64,000 bases of DNA from Simmondsia chinensis. Lineage: Eukaryota > Streptophyta > Magnoliopsida > Caryophyllales > Simmondsiaceae. Positions 1 to 10,419 of this stretch are shown here, piece by piece (positions within the stretch are counted from its first letter, which is position 1; each line of letters opens with the position of its first letter). The notes under the pieces are model-generated. The model had not been told where the DNA came from, ran no database searches, and saw only the letters and a list, made by a program, of their open reading frames with translations. The position numbers and the translations under genes are program-made. The DNA lies in contig JAGTTD010000008.1 in assembly GCA_018398585.1 (NCBI GenBank), positions 28,821,208 to 28,885,207 of the forward strand, written 5' to 3'.

Positions 1-2322
1 AAGGCTTTTCACAAAGATTGATCTCAGATCGGGCTACTATCAGATAAGAATGCATATTGAAGACATACTAAAGACAACTTTCAAGACTCACTTTGAGCAT
101 TTTGAGTTTTTATTAATGCCTTTTCATCTCACTGATGCCCCTTCAACATTTCAGGCTCTCATGAACATAGTCTTTGCTCCATACTTGAAAAAGTTTGTAC
201 TGGTATTCTTCAATGATATTTTGATATATAGTGCTAGCTTGGAGGATCATATCAAGAATTTGTAGCTCATCTTCTGTCAGTTGAAAGAGCATTAGCTATT
301 TGCCAAGGAGAGTAAATGTTCATTTGCAGCAACACAGATAAACTTTCTTGGACATATTATACCTGATGGGGGAGTGGTAACTGATACAAGAAAAATTGAA
401 GCAGTACAACATTGGCCTAGCCCTACTAACATCAAGCAACTTCGAAGATTCTTAGGCCTCACTGGATATTATAGAAGATTCATCAAAGGTTATGGGGTTT
501 TGGCTAAACCCCTCACTGAACTTTTGAAGAAAGATAAGTGGGGATGGACTGAGTCTTAACTAGCCTTCAATGACTTGAAGAATGCAGTGAGTTCAGCACC
601 AGTCCTAGCTCTTCTAGATTTTTCAAACCATTTATCATTGAAGCAGATGCTTGCAACTCTGACATAGGAGTAGTTTTGATCCAAGAAGGTCACCCATTGG
701 CCTTCCTCAGTAAATCCTTGAGTCCAAAGCAGCAGTTTCTCTCTGTATACGAAAAGAAGATGTTAGCATTAATCTCAGGAGTACACAAAATGGTAGCAAT
801 ACCTGCTCAATAATACATTCATCATTAGGAATGATTAAAAGAGCCTAAAGTACCTATTGGAGCAGAAAATTAACACATACTTTATGCAGTTATGGCTCTC
901 AAAGTTATTAGGGTTTAGTTACATCTTGACCACAAGAAAGGGAAGGAGAACATAGTGGTGAAAGCTCTATCTAGAATCACTAGCCAACAGATAGTATGTA
1001 TGATGTTGTCTTCAGTGGATAGCAACCTATATGCCTTGATCCAACACTCTTGGTAGACAGATCCTCTACTTTAGCACCTTATTGATCAGTTTCAAAGGGA
1101 ACCTTCGAGGCATCTTAAATAGAGTTGGCAACATGGTCAATTGAAGAGAAATGGAAAGCTTGTAGTAAGGTAAGATGAGAGTGTAAGGACCAAGATCCTG
1201 TAATGGCTTTATACTTCCCCAAGTGGAGGACACTCAGGTAGGATGCTACAGTACAACGAATCAAATCAATGTTTTTTCGGAATGATGTCTCTATGTACTT
1301 TATAGAAGGACTCCCAAGGTCCTTTGGCAAGGATGTCATATTTGTGGTTGTGGATAGACTCAGCAAGGCAGCTCATTTCATGGCCCTCACTCATCCATAC
1401 ATAGCCCTGACTGTTGCTCAAGTGTACTCTGATAATGTTTACAAGCTTCATGGAATGGCTAGCACCATAGTAAGTGACAGAGATGCCATCTTCCAAAGTG
1501 AGTTTTGGCAGGCCTTGTTTTCTATACAATGAGTGGATTTGCACCTTTCCATAGCGTATCATCCTTAAAGTGATGGTCAAACTCAGGTGGTCAACAGAGG
1601 GTTGGAAACATACTTGAGGTGTATGTGCAACACAAGCCCTTCGTCTTGGTCTAAGTGGTTACCGTTAGTTGAGTGGTGTTACAACACCACCTGGCATTCA
1701 TCCACCCAGAAGACCCCCTATGAGATCATGTATGGACAAATCCCATCATTGCATATTCCATACATGCGTGGAGAAACATCAGTAGAAGCTGTGGACAAGA
1801 GTTTGCAACACGGAAAGGAGATGATCCAGGTGGTGAGATTCCATCTAAACCGATCAGAATCAAATGAAGCAATTAGCTGATCGAAGGAGGTTTGATAGGA
1901 GCTTCCAAGCTGGTGATTGGGTGTATTTGAAGCTCCACCCTACAAGCAGATCACTATAGCTCACAAAAGTAGTCACAAGCTATCTCTGAAATATTTTAGA
2001 CCATTTTAGATCCTTGCAGCAGTGGGCAAGGTTGCCTATAGACTAGATTTGCCAAACTTAGCAAAAATTCATGATGTATTCCATGTCTCTCAGCTCAAAC
2101 CTCACTTTGGTCCGCTCCCTACCCCATCTAATTTCCCTACCAGCTTATCTCAATGCAGCCTCAATGAAGGAACCAGAGTTAATTTTGGATAGCAAGATCG
2201 TGCATTGCAACAATAGAGATGCAATGAAGGTCGTAGTTCACTGGAAGGGTCTACCTAGGGAAGAAGCCACATGGGAGTTCCTCTATGACCTACAAGTGAA
2301 GTTCCCAAGCTTTCACCCTTGA
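1..2322 (+). pseudogene. Ty3/gypsy chromovirus pol remnant (RT, RNase H, integrase, chromodomain)
   Basis: Retrotransposon polyprotein, cut at its 5' side by the window edge. Reading begins inside reverse transcriptase ([14 protein letters not shown]), continues through the active-site block at 203-217 and the connection segment RRFLGLTGYYRRFIKGYG near 440-500, then RNase H near 640-780, an integrase core at 1269-1600 (FVVVDRLSKAAHF, SDRD), and a C-terminal chromodomain at about 2215-2322 (WKGLPREEATWEF). Many stops and frame changes break it, the first at 265. Two catalytic residues are visibly altered: the RT box reads FFND instead of FFDD, and the integrase Glu of DGQTEVVN is Gln. The chromodomain and short LTR fit a Reina-like chromovirus. 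This copy cannot be functional. Confidence 0.9.
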
Positions 2323-2341
2323 GGACAAGGGTGAATTTCAT

Positions 2342-2352
2342 GGGGAGGGCAT
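2342..2352 (+). other. Polypurine tract of the 5'-most gypsy element
   Basis: The purine-rich run GGGGAGGGCAT lies directly before the LTR start TGATAC and just after the end of the chromodomain frame. This is where plus-strand priming occurs in LTR retrotransposons. Confidence 0.75.
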
Positions 2353-2659
2353 TGATACAGTAGCTCAATTGAGTTCATTTTCGTACTTGAGTTTTGGAGG
2401 AAAACTGGCAGGAATCGGCTAGGCACATGCTCAGCACGTGCAAGTTAGTTTTGTCTATTTTTAGCAGTTTTAACTATATTAGCTATTTTTAGTATATTTT
2501 ATCTTTTCTATTTTTCCTTAATTCCTTACTGTATAAGTTTAATAATTATGATTAGTAGGGTTTATCCAAGTACAAATCAAAGTCTCTTTCCCTCTTAAGT
2601 TCATTCTCTATCTTGATCTTGACTGAATTTTAGTCTTGTGATTGGATTTATTGGTATCA
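2353..2659 (+). repeat. 3' LTR of gypsy element (307 bp)
   Basis: It starts TGATAC and ends GTATCA, a perfect 6-bp terminal inverted repeat, and it follows the polypurine tract. The length is in the short-LTR range of Reina-like chromoviruses. The 5' LTR is outside the window, so no pair or TSD can be checked. Confidence 0.75.
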
Positions 2660-3110
2660 AACTGCCCTGTGTGTAGATGCAGTGTGTCGACTCACAGACT
2701 TAAAATTTGGCTATTCGAGTTTCTTTAAGACTGTGTGTATCCTATGTGTATACACACTCCTTCTTAAGAGCATTTCTAGTATATGTATGTTTAACCACAC
2801 CATTCCGTGTATGGACACATACCATACATGCGTGCCAAAACTCATCCAAAACATTTTATTTTGAAAATACAACAGCACTCCACCAATATTGCCATCGGAG
2901 GTCTCCCCCAACCGGTGCCCACTGGCATTTCTAGGGGATGGGGAAGCCGACCGACAATAGTATAATGGATAAGCCTATGACATTGGTGGAGGTGGGAAAG
3001 GGCCCATAAAACTTAATGCCGTTTTTACCCGCTTAATTTAACGGGTCCATAAAAGTTATGGGTGTTGTAATTTGTAACAAAGTTACAGAGAGGCAACATA
3101 AACAAGTTAT
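2660..3110. other. No gene recognised
   Basis: About 450 bp between two LTR elements. The short open frames here have no recognisable domain and no useful start context. It may be an older repeat remnant; I see nothing I can name. Confidence 0.5.
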
Positions 3111-3115
3111 CAAAG

Positions 3116-3856
3116 TGTTGGGAAAATTCATTCAATCAAGCACAATGGAAGAGAAAAATAACAAAACAATAATGAAATCAACACACCAATATTTACGTGG
3201 AAACCCTCTCTTAACTAGAGGAAAAAATCACGGGACCCAACGGGTGCCTCAATCCACTATGAAATTAAGGATTACAATATCTAATTATAACCCCCAACCC
3301 TATACAATCACCAACCTTCTTTAAGTGTAACTGCAGCATGGCGAATCACCAACCCTCCTCAATGTAGCTTCTGCACAGCGAGCCAGCTACCCTCCTCAAT
3401 ATAACTACTGCACAGTGAGTCACCAACCTTCCTCAATATAACTAGTGCACAGCAAGTCACCAACCATCTTCAATGTGTAACTTTTTCATGGCGAGCCACC
3501 AACCCTCTAACACATAGCTTTGGAAAAAGGAAGCTACAAACTCTTATCAATTTCTCTCAATCACAAAACTTCTTAACATCAATCTCTCTCCCCTTGCCGG
3601 GGTACCCCACGAGCTACCCTTTATAAAGCCCCCATGCTCTCACATCTTTCCTCTCTTTTTCCCTACACATTAAGCCAATAACCCTCAACCTCTATTTATA
3701 ATTGAGTTACGTAAATCTAATCTAATTTAAAATATCAATTCAAATCAAACTTATTTAGGTAATCCCATCTTAATCAAATATCTCTGAAATCAAATCTAAA
3801 CCATATCTAAATCATGTCAAATTAATATTAATTTTGAGATAAATAATATCCTACAA
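3116..3856 (-). repeat. 3' LTR of non-autonomous element
   Basis: Left-hand copy of the direct repeat. On the plus strand it opens TGTTGGGAAAATTC and closes near TATCCTACA, and it aligns with 4265-5032 along its length. It contains a 37-bp tandem array and an AT-rich outer third. Confidence 0.85.
3317..3500. repeat. 37-bp tandem repeat array inside the LTR
   Basis: Four to five diverged units built on CTCCTCAATGTAGC followed by CTGCACAGCGAGTC and ACCAACC. Three central units are 37 bp long. The same array recurs in the partner LTR at about 4480-4700, so it predates this insertion. Confidence 0.75.
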
Positions 3857-4250
3857 TATCTCAAAATTAATTTTCTTTACAATTATATATGTCCTCTTTT
3901 TTTTTTTATTTAATTTTTAAATCATCTTCACACCCAAAATTGCAACCTAGAAAAAAAAAAAAAAAAAAAAAGGGGTCACCTGCAGCACTCATGTTCCCGG
4001 CACTTAAACTGATCACCACCGCATGAGCCGCCTCTCAAGCCACTGACCACGACCACCACATACCTATTTGTCTCACTATCACTGGAGCCTCCGGCCAAGC
4101 TTGGACTAGCACCTATCCCTTTAGTGTAGTTTAGGCTCGAACCACCGCAAACTCCTCTGTTCTTCCGGTTCAAATCTGACACCGACCCATCGTTCTCTTC
4201 ATCGCCATATCAACTAGATTTCTCCTCTCCTTAGTAGATTTTTCCAACTT
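3857..4250 (-). other. Interior of the non-autonomous LTR element
   Basis: About 400 bp with no retroviral domain. It has A- and T-runs near 3897-3971 and a more GC-rich part at 3975-4180. A short minus-strand frame at 3976-4182 is rich in Gly and Ser and resembles no family I know. Confidence 0.6.
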
Positions 4251-4262
4251 GCTCTGATACCA
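4251..4262 (-). other. Primer binding site of the non-autonomous element
   Basis: The minus strand reads TGGTATCAGAGC, the usual plant initiator-Met tRNA primer site, two bases from the LTR edge at 4265. It fixes the element's orientation. Confidence 0.85.
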
Positions 4263-4264
4263 CT

Positions 4265-5032
4265 TGTTGAGAAAATTCACACAATCAAACACAACGGAAG
4301 CTAAAAGCAACAAAACAATAACGAAATTAACATACCAATATTTACGTGGAAACCTTCTCTTAACTAGAGGGAAAAAAACCACGGGACCCAACGGGTGCCC
4401 AGTCCACTATGAAATTAAGGATTACCATATCTAATTATAACCCCTAATCCCATACAATCATCATCAATCCAATCATCAACATCAATGTAACTACTGCACC
4501 GTAAGTCACCAACTCTCTCTAAGTGTAATTGTTGCACGGCGAGTCACTGACCCTCCTCAATGTAGCGTCTGCATGGCGAGCCACCTTCCCTCTTCAATGT
4601 AACTATTGCACGGCGAGTCACCAATCCTCCTCGGTATAACTACGGCACGACGAGTCACCAACCCTTTTCAATGTATAGCTTTTTCATGGCGAGTTACCAA
4701 TCCTCTAGCACGTAGCTTTGGAAAGAGGAAGTTACAAACTCTCATCAATGTTTCTCAATCACAAAACCTCTCAATTCTTTCTCCCCCTACCCGGGTACCC
4801 CTAAGTTAGCTTTTTACAAAACCAGTATGCTCTCACATCTTTCTTCTCTTTTTCTCACACGTTAAACCAATAACCCTCAACCTCTATATATAATTGAGTT
4901 ATCTAAATCTAATTTAATTTAAAATATCAATTCAAATGAAACTTAATTAGGTAATCTTAATCAAATATCTCCCAAATTAAATCTAAACCATATCTAAGTC
5001 AATATTAATTTTGAGATAAATAATATCCAACA
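4265..5032 (-). repeat. 5' LTR of non-autonomous element
   Basis: Right-hand LTR, TGTTGAG to CCAACA on the plus strand, with matching TG/CA ends. It contains the second copy of the 37-bp tandem array. It is followed directly by the TSD CAAAG. Confidence 0.85.
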
Positions 5033-5037
5033 CAAAG

Positions 5038-5095
5038 TTTTTTAAAATATCTCAAAATTATATTACTAAATCATAAGTTGCGTGATCTTCGACCA

Positions 5096-5129
<34 letters not shown>

Positions 5130-5811
5130 TCTCGTGGACCAAATATTTTTAAAATTTTAGTTAGTGGTGGCTCTAGAAAAAAAATTTCACTAGAGGCATA
5201 TTTTAATGGTGATTGTGGTAAGGCTTACGAATAAATAACTCAATATGATGAACAAAATGTTATTATGTGTTTTTTATTGCATTGTATATTCTTTGAATAC
5301 ATTTCATGTCTACATTTTGTTTTTGTTTTTGTTTTTGTTTTTTTGGTCAAAATCTCCTATCTATAAATATATGTTCTTCACAATATATTCATTAATTATG
5401 CAATATAATATATAATACCTCATATAATATATAATACCTTTTTGATAAAACACAAAACATATAATATCGAATATACCATACTTTCAATTTTTTTAAAAGA
5501 GTCTAAAAGCTTGTATAAATGTACAACATATAATTGTGGTTTTTTTTTTTTTTTTGGGTTGACATTTTAAATGCTAATAGGACCATGTAACCATGGACCA
5601 CTATATTTCTGATGTATTATGAAGCAATTCTATATTATATACAATGATTAAAAAAAAAAAAAAAGATTCTCGTAGTATCGATAAAGATGTAGTCAAAGAG
5701 ATTAACCAGCCAAATATTAACAAGTGATAAGGGGAAAATATTTATTTTTCAACACAAACAAATATAAAATATATAATATTATTATTAATTTATATTTATT
5801 CTAACATCATT
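5038..5811. other. AT-rich intergenic DNA
   Basis: Contains an A30 run at 5097-5126, TTTTTG repeats near 5310-5340, and T- and A-runs near 5540 and 5650. No coding frame or element boundary could be supported. Confidence 0.55.
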
Positions 5812-5819
5812 GGAGGCAC

Positions 5820-6309
5820 TAGGGGTGTATTTGAGCTGTGCCGAGCCGAGCCGAGCCGAGCCGAGCCGAGCCCGAGCCTTTGGATTAAGCTCAGCTCGAA
5901 GCTCGCTGAGCTCGGAAAGTTCAAGCTCGAGCTCGGCTCGTCAAAAGCTCCGGCTCGGCTTGGCTCGATCCAAGCTCAGCAAGCTTGAATTATGCTTGCA
6001 ATATTTCGGCTCATTTAAGCTCAACCTAGGCTCGTTTGGGCTCGTTTAAGCTCGGGCTCGGCTCATTTGGGCTTAAATTTGGCTTCATGGGTCATATTTA
6101 ATCGAAAATATTATATTAAGAAAAGCTCGTTTGGGCCCGTTTAGGCTCGCGAGCTTACGAGCTCGAGCTTCACTAGGCTCGGGCTCAGCTAAATAAGCTG
6201 AACGACCTGGCTTGGCTCGGCTCGAGCTCGAAGCGTGCCGAGCCTTTCGAGCTTTTTGACGAGCTGGCTCACGGGGCTCGCGAGCCGGCTCGGCTCATTT
6301 ACACGCCTA
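5820..6309. mobile_element. hAT-like MITE composed of GAGCC/GGCTC motifs
   Basis: A 490-bp insertion with terminal inverted repeats (TAGGGGTGT at the left, ACACGCCTA at the right) and a perfect 8-bp duplication GGAGGCAC at 5812-5819 and 6310-6317. Both features are typical of hAT transposons. The interior holds five tandem GAGCC units at the left end and many GAGCTC and GGCTCG words throughout, so it can fold on itself extensively. No transposase is present, so it is non-autonomous. Confidence 0.8.
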
Positions 6310-6317
6310 GGAGGCAC

Positions 6318-6745
6318 TTGCTTCCGATACTTTAGAGTCAGATCTGCCAAAGATTTTAGTCATACATAATAAATGGAGTTGTTATCAACAAGGCTTGTAA
6401 TTTTTAAGGTAATAACTAACATATATAGTGGCGTATCTAAAAACTTTCTTTACTAAGGGAATATTCTGTATTCATAAAGTTTCATACTAAAAAATTAAGA
6501 AAAATTAATTTTTTAAAAGAGTGTAAACGTTTACACTAGTATAAAATATTTTCAGTATGAACAGAGCTATGCGACTATAATCCAATCCAATTTTTGATTC
6601 TCATACGGTGTAACTCAAATTACAATGACCTACAAACTTATATCCATTAATAGATAGAAAATTAATGGCAGAGATTAACCAAGGGAAATTTAACGAAGTA
6701 ATTGGGACAATTTAACTTTTTAGACAAATAAGATAGACTAGATGG
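6318..6745. other. Intergenic, nothing recognised
   Basis: AT-rich DNA between a MITE and an LTR element. No frame, repeat or motif that I can name. Confidence 0.5.
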
Positions 6746-6750
6746 AGTAC

Positions 6751-7031
6751 TGATGCAGTAAAAGATTAAAATAGATGAATTCTTGCACTAATGTTTGTTA
6801 TTCAAAAGAATTAGGGATTGAAAGAAGAAAGGACAGGGAGAAGAAGAAGAGTAGTTAGAGAGAATATGGAAGTTGTAACTATTTCTTTGGATAACCCCCT
6901 TACAATTATAGTTGAGCTATTTATATGTAAACAACCATCCCAAGACAAGTTTAACTACTTGGTAACTAACTAATCATAGCAAAGAATACAATTCTCACAA
7001 CTAATACAATTCTACTAAATGTCTGGTATCA
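6751..7031 (-). repeat. 3' LTR (281 bp)
   Basis: On the minus strand it starts TGATACCAGACA and ends TGCATCA. It shares long stretches with 7956-8241, including the GA-rich block near 6825-6855 and TTTATATGT near 6920. Confidence 0.8.
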
Positions 7032-7045
7032 ATATCCTTCCCTTG
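7032..7045 (-). other. Polypurine tract
   Basis: The minus strand reads CAAGGGAAGGATAT directly before the LTR start TGATACC. Confidence 0.65.
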
Positions 7046-7089
7046 AACAATACCCTTGTCCCTAAGGGTGAAAGTTGAAGCACTATTCC

Positions 7090-7943
7090 TCCTGAGTTAA
7101 ATACTATGGGTGCTAATTGTAAGTGTACAAAAGAAATAAAACAAAAAGTAAAAGGAAAAAATTGGACTAGGTCTAATGCATTATTTTTTTTATCCCTAAA
7201 TCTAGTCCAAAAGGTAGAAGTAAAAGTTGGGTCAGAAATTGGTAAATTTAGGCCTATGAAGTCAAAACCATGGAAAGAGCAAGGAGGGACATGATGGTAA
7301 TTGTTTGATATTTAAAGGGTATATCCGTAATTTTGCACTGTGAAACCCTTCATTCTCAAGTGGGTGTCCCCATCTCCCTGTGTCCTCTACTTTTGTGTGT
7401 CCACCTCTAGCGCCGGCGATTTGGGCCACGCCGACTTCCTTCAGTCATCCTCCACCTCCAATAGTCAAATCACTTCAATGTCTAAAGTTAATTGAAACCT
7501 TAACATTGGTGGTGGCTTCTTCAACTTTCTCGGATTCGACCCAAACAATAATGGCGGTTCCGGTGAGCTTTTCTCGTCCATCCCACAGTGGGCTCAATGT
7601 CCACCTCTGATTCTATTCAATTCTTCGTCTATGGGGTTGATACTTCCTCCACCGGCATCTCCCGTTGGTTAACTCCACACTAATAAGTACTATATTTTCC
7701 ATTTTTTTGGTGTTTGAAGGTGTGGATTTACCTTTAGTGACCTATTCATCAGTATTTCTTGATAATTTGGCCAATTTTCCTATCAATGGATCCATTTTTA
7801 GATCCTTGAAATCCATTCTCCTGAATTACTCCGCCATTTCAGATCCTTGGCATCTCAGTTCTTTGGCTATTTGGTTTTTGTGCTCTGAACTTATGTTGAC
7901 AGCCAGGACACATCTTTTCCACAAGTATTAAGAGGTTTGCTTA
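7090..7943. other. Unexplained insert inside the LTR element
   Basis: About 850 bp between the pol-end relic and the PBS that does not resemble retrotransposon sequence. A GC-richer part at 7380-7640 contains GCCGGCGATTTGGGCC. Plus-strand open frames at 7380-7610 (76 codons) and 7665-7931 (88 codons) have a fairly coding-like composition, but I recognise no domain. It could be a captured host fragment or simply old sequence. Confidence 0.35.
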
Positions 7944-7955
7944 GCTCTGATATCA
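7944..7955 (-). other. Primer binding site
   Basis: The minus strand reads TGATATCAGAGC, one base away from the usual TGGTATCAGAGC, directly after the 5' LTR end. Confidence 0.75.
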
Positions 7956-8241
7956 TCAATGCAGTAAAAATTCAAAACATATAAATTCTTGCACTGATAT
8001 TTGCTATTTAAACAAATAAGGGAATGAAAGAAGAAAGGACAGGGAGAAGAAGAAGAAGGGTAGTTAGGGAGAAGATAGAAGTTGTTATTATTTTCTTAGA
8101 TAATCCCCTTCCAATTACATTGAGTTATTTATATGTGAACAACCATCCCAAGAGAAGCTTAACTACTGGGTAATCAACTAATCATAGCAAAGAATACAAA
8201 ATTTTCACAACTAATACATTTCTACTCAATGTCCAGTATCA
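7956..8241 (-). repeat. 5' LTR (286 bp)
   Basis: Partner of 6751-7031. On the minus strand it starts TGATACTGGACAT and ends near CTGCATTGA. It is visibly diverged from its partner by scattered substitutions and small indels, which suggests an old insertion. Confidence 0.8.
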
Positions 8242-8299
8242 AGCACTCAATATTAACTTTTCTAGTCTTCATTGAGGGCAGTTTTCCTGGCCCCAATGG

Positions 8300-9815
8300 C
8301 AATAGTCTGGCTCCATCATTGGAAGCAAGTTGAATTATTCCACCTATGGCATTGAGTTCTACGCAGTTGTCCAGGCTTTGAGGCATTGGAAGTCCGACAA
8401 CGTCGCCTTGAAATATATCAACAACCAGAAGAAGCTGTTAGACTGGCACGCCAAATGGGCAGGGTTCATTCAGCTCTTTCACTTTGTGATAAAGCACAAG
8501 TCAGGTGCCTTGAATAAGGTGGCGGATGCTCTAAGTAGGAGGACTCTTGTCTTGACAAAGAGCAGAATGGAGGTTATCGGATTCGGTTAGTTGGCCAGCT
8601 AGTACCATGACAATCCCATGTTTAGTGACATATGGCAAAATGTGTAGTCAGGGTCTGTTCCTGGCTACTCTATTCATGACAGTTTTTTGCTCAAAGGATA
8701 CCAACTTTGCATCCCGAACTCAAGCTGGCAGCTTAAGATTATTGAGGAGAAGCACAACGCAAGGCATGTGGCAGAGATAAGACGTTGCAGCTAGTTGCCA
8801 CCAACTACTTCTGGCCTACCATTCGTTGGGAGGTTGAGAGGTATGTCAAACGCTGCTGAGTTTGTCAGGTCTCAAAGGGAGGAGTAACCAACGATGAACT
8901 TTGTATGCCGTGGGTGGATATTAGTATGGACTTTGTGCAAGGCTTACTGAGAACCGCTGGTGGCATTGATTCCATCTTCGTTGTCGTAGACCACTTCTCA
9001 AAGATGGAGCACTTCATTGGGTACAAGAAGGCTGCTGATGCCATACATGAGGTGGGTCTCTACTTCAGGGAAGTATATAAGTAGCATGGGTTGCCGGCTA
9101 GCATTATCTCCGATCTGGACGTCAGGTTTGTGAACCACTTCTGGAGGACGTTATGGAGGATGGCGAATACGTCTCTCGCCTTTAGCACAATCCAGCATCC
9201 TCAAATGGATGGACAAACCGATCTTTGGGTACCCTTCTCCGGTGCATAGTTGCTGATAACACCAGGGGATGGGAGATAAAGCTGCACCAGGTAGAGTTCA
9301 CCTATAACATCTCTATCAAAAGAAGTACGGGGTTTGCACCATTCACGATCGTTTATGGCTTTGTTCTCGGTTCTCCTATTGACTTGACGCCTATTCTGGA
9401 TTTGATACATCTACACGGGAAGGCAGAATATTTCATCTCTTCACTCAAAGACATCCATGAACAAACCAGAGCTCGGTTATTGGAGGCCACCGCCAAGTAC
9501 AAGACAACAAGTGACAAGAAGCGCCGAGTAGTTTAGTTCTAGGTTAGCGACAAAGTTTTGGCAATCTTGACATGTGAACGTTTTCCGGCTTGGGAGTACA
9601 ATAAGCTCACTACTCGCAAGATAGGGCCATTGGCAGTACTAGAGAAGATCAACAACAATGCCTACTATCTACAGCTCCCACATAGCATGAGGACTTCAGG
9701 TGTGTTCAACCTCAAACACCTTGTCCCCTATTTTGGCGACAATGACAGCGCTGACCCTCCGATGACTTCAGGTTCACGCTTGGGCCCCATATGGAAAAAG
9801 ACTTCAAACAAGTAG
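8300..9815 (+). pseudogene. Ty3/gypsy pol remnant (RNase H and integrase)
   Basis: Fragment of a gypsy polyprotein. The 86-codon frame at 8330-8590 is the RNase H end (STYGIEFYAVVQALRHW, KVADALSRR). The integrase core spans about 8920-9240 ([37 protein letters not shown]) and its continuation 9225-9536 (GFAPFTIVYGF, SPIDLTP). The 85-codon frame at 9558-9815 is the integrase C-terminus (YNKLTTRKIGP, VFNLKHLVPYFGD). Stops and frameshifts occur throughout, and RT and gag are missing upstream. The integrase Glu position reads Asp (DGQTDLW in place of DGQTEVV). Confidence 0.85.
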
Positions 9816-9829
9816 CTCCTGGAGCATCT

Positions 9830-10419
9830 CCGTAGTTCCCCCTGGACATTTTGGATATGACGGAAGAAGACCGACTCTTCGATTTCATGAAAAGGCTCAG
9901 GCGAATTCGAAGGAGAATTCTTTCCAACCCGAGGAGGATGATGCAACCCACGGCTAGAGCATGACGGGTTACACGATAGGTATGGTTTGGCGGGTCCCGA
10001 ATGGCGGTAGCAGGGGACGGGGGGTGAGTTCCTGCTGGGAGGATAAGTTTGAGTTAGATTAGGATTAGTTTTAAATTTCAGATTTATCTTTTAGAGTTTG
10101 ATTTTAATTAAATTAGCTTCTCTATATAAACATGAGGAAATCTAAGATTTAGGTAGTTCATTAATTTTTAGATTTCTCTTCTATTTTGAGCCTCTTTCTT
10201 GTATTGTGAAATTAGAGCATTTATTTCCCCTCTTTACTTTTATTATAGATTAATAAAATTAAAGGGAATGCCATTAAACCTTCCCGTTTCACTAAATCTT
10301 CCATTAGGTGCTGCATCACATATGTAGAATAATAGTTTACTATCCTGACACTAACAATTTTATTTTGACATTAACTTTATCCATCAGCTTCAGCATATGT
10401 TTTGTATGCCTTGGAGTAT
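9830..10419 (+). repeat. 3' region and probable 3' LTR of the gypsy remnant
   Basis: Downstream of integrase there is a purine-rich run (GGGGACGGGGGGTGAG, 10013-10028). The sequence from about 10029 has a TATA-like box (CTATATAAAC near 10120) and an AATAAA signal near 10250, as expected of an LTR. It may run from TGCTGGGAGG (10032) to TGCATCA near 10318. No partner LTR is visible, so the edges are uncertain. 10319-10419 holds nothing I can name. Confidence 0.4.

Larger units (their letters stand above)
3111..5037 (-). mobile_element. Non-autonomous LTR retrotransposon with TSD CAAAG
   Basis: Two direct repeats of 741 and 768 bp flank only about 408 bp of interior. The 5-bp sequence CAAAG is present at 3111-3115 and 5033-5037. 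Orientation is minus because the complement of the plant PBS (TGGTATCAGAGC) sits next to the right-hand LTR. The interior has no gag or pol motif, so the element depends on other elements for mobility. The LTRs are too long for a classic TRIM and the interior too short for a typical LARD. It is best described as a large internal-deletion derivative. Confidence 0.85.
6746..8246 (-). mobile_element. Non-autonomous Reina-like LTR element
   Basis: Paired LTRs at 6751-7031 and 7956-8241 are flanked by AGTAC (6746-6750) and AGCAC (8242-8246), a 5-bp TSD with one change. PBS and polypurine tract are both present on the minus strand. The minus strand just before the 3' LTR still encodes a gypsy pol end (CTTTCACCCTTAGGGACAAG), as in the element at 1-2659. 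The rest of the 924-bp interior has no gag or pol, so it is a deletion derivative carrying unrelated sequence. Confidence 0.8.

Noticed and set aside
4170..4391. 73-codon minus frame
   Set aside because: Crosses an LTR boundary and the PBS of the non-autonomous element, so it is not a gene.
5810..6049. 79-codon frame with Pro-Ser-Arg-Ala repeats
   Set aside because: It is the translation of the GAGCC repeats in a MITE with proven TSD.
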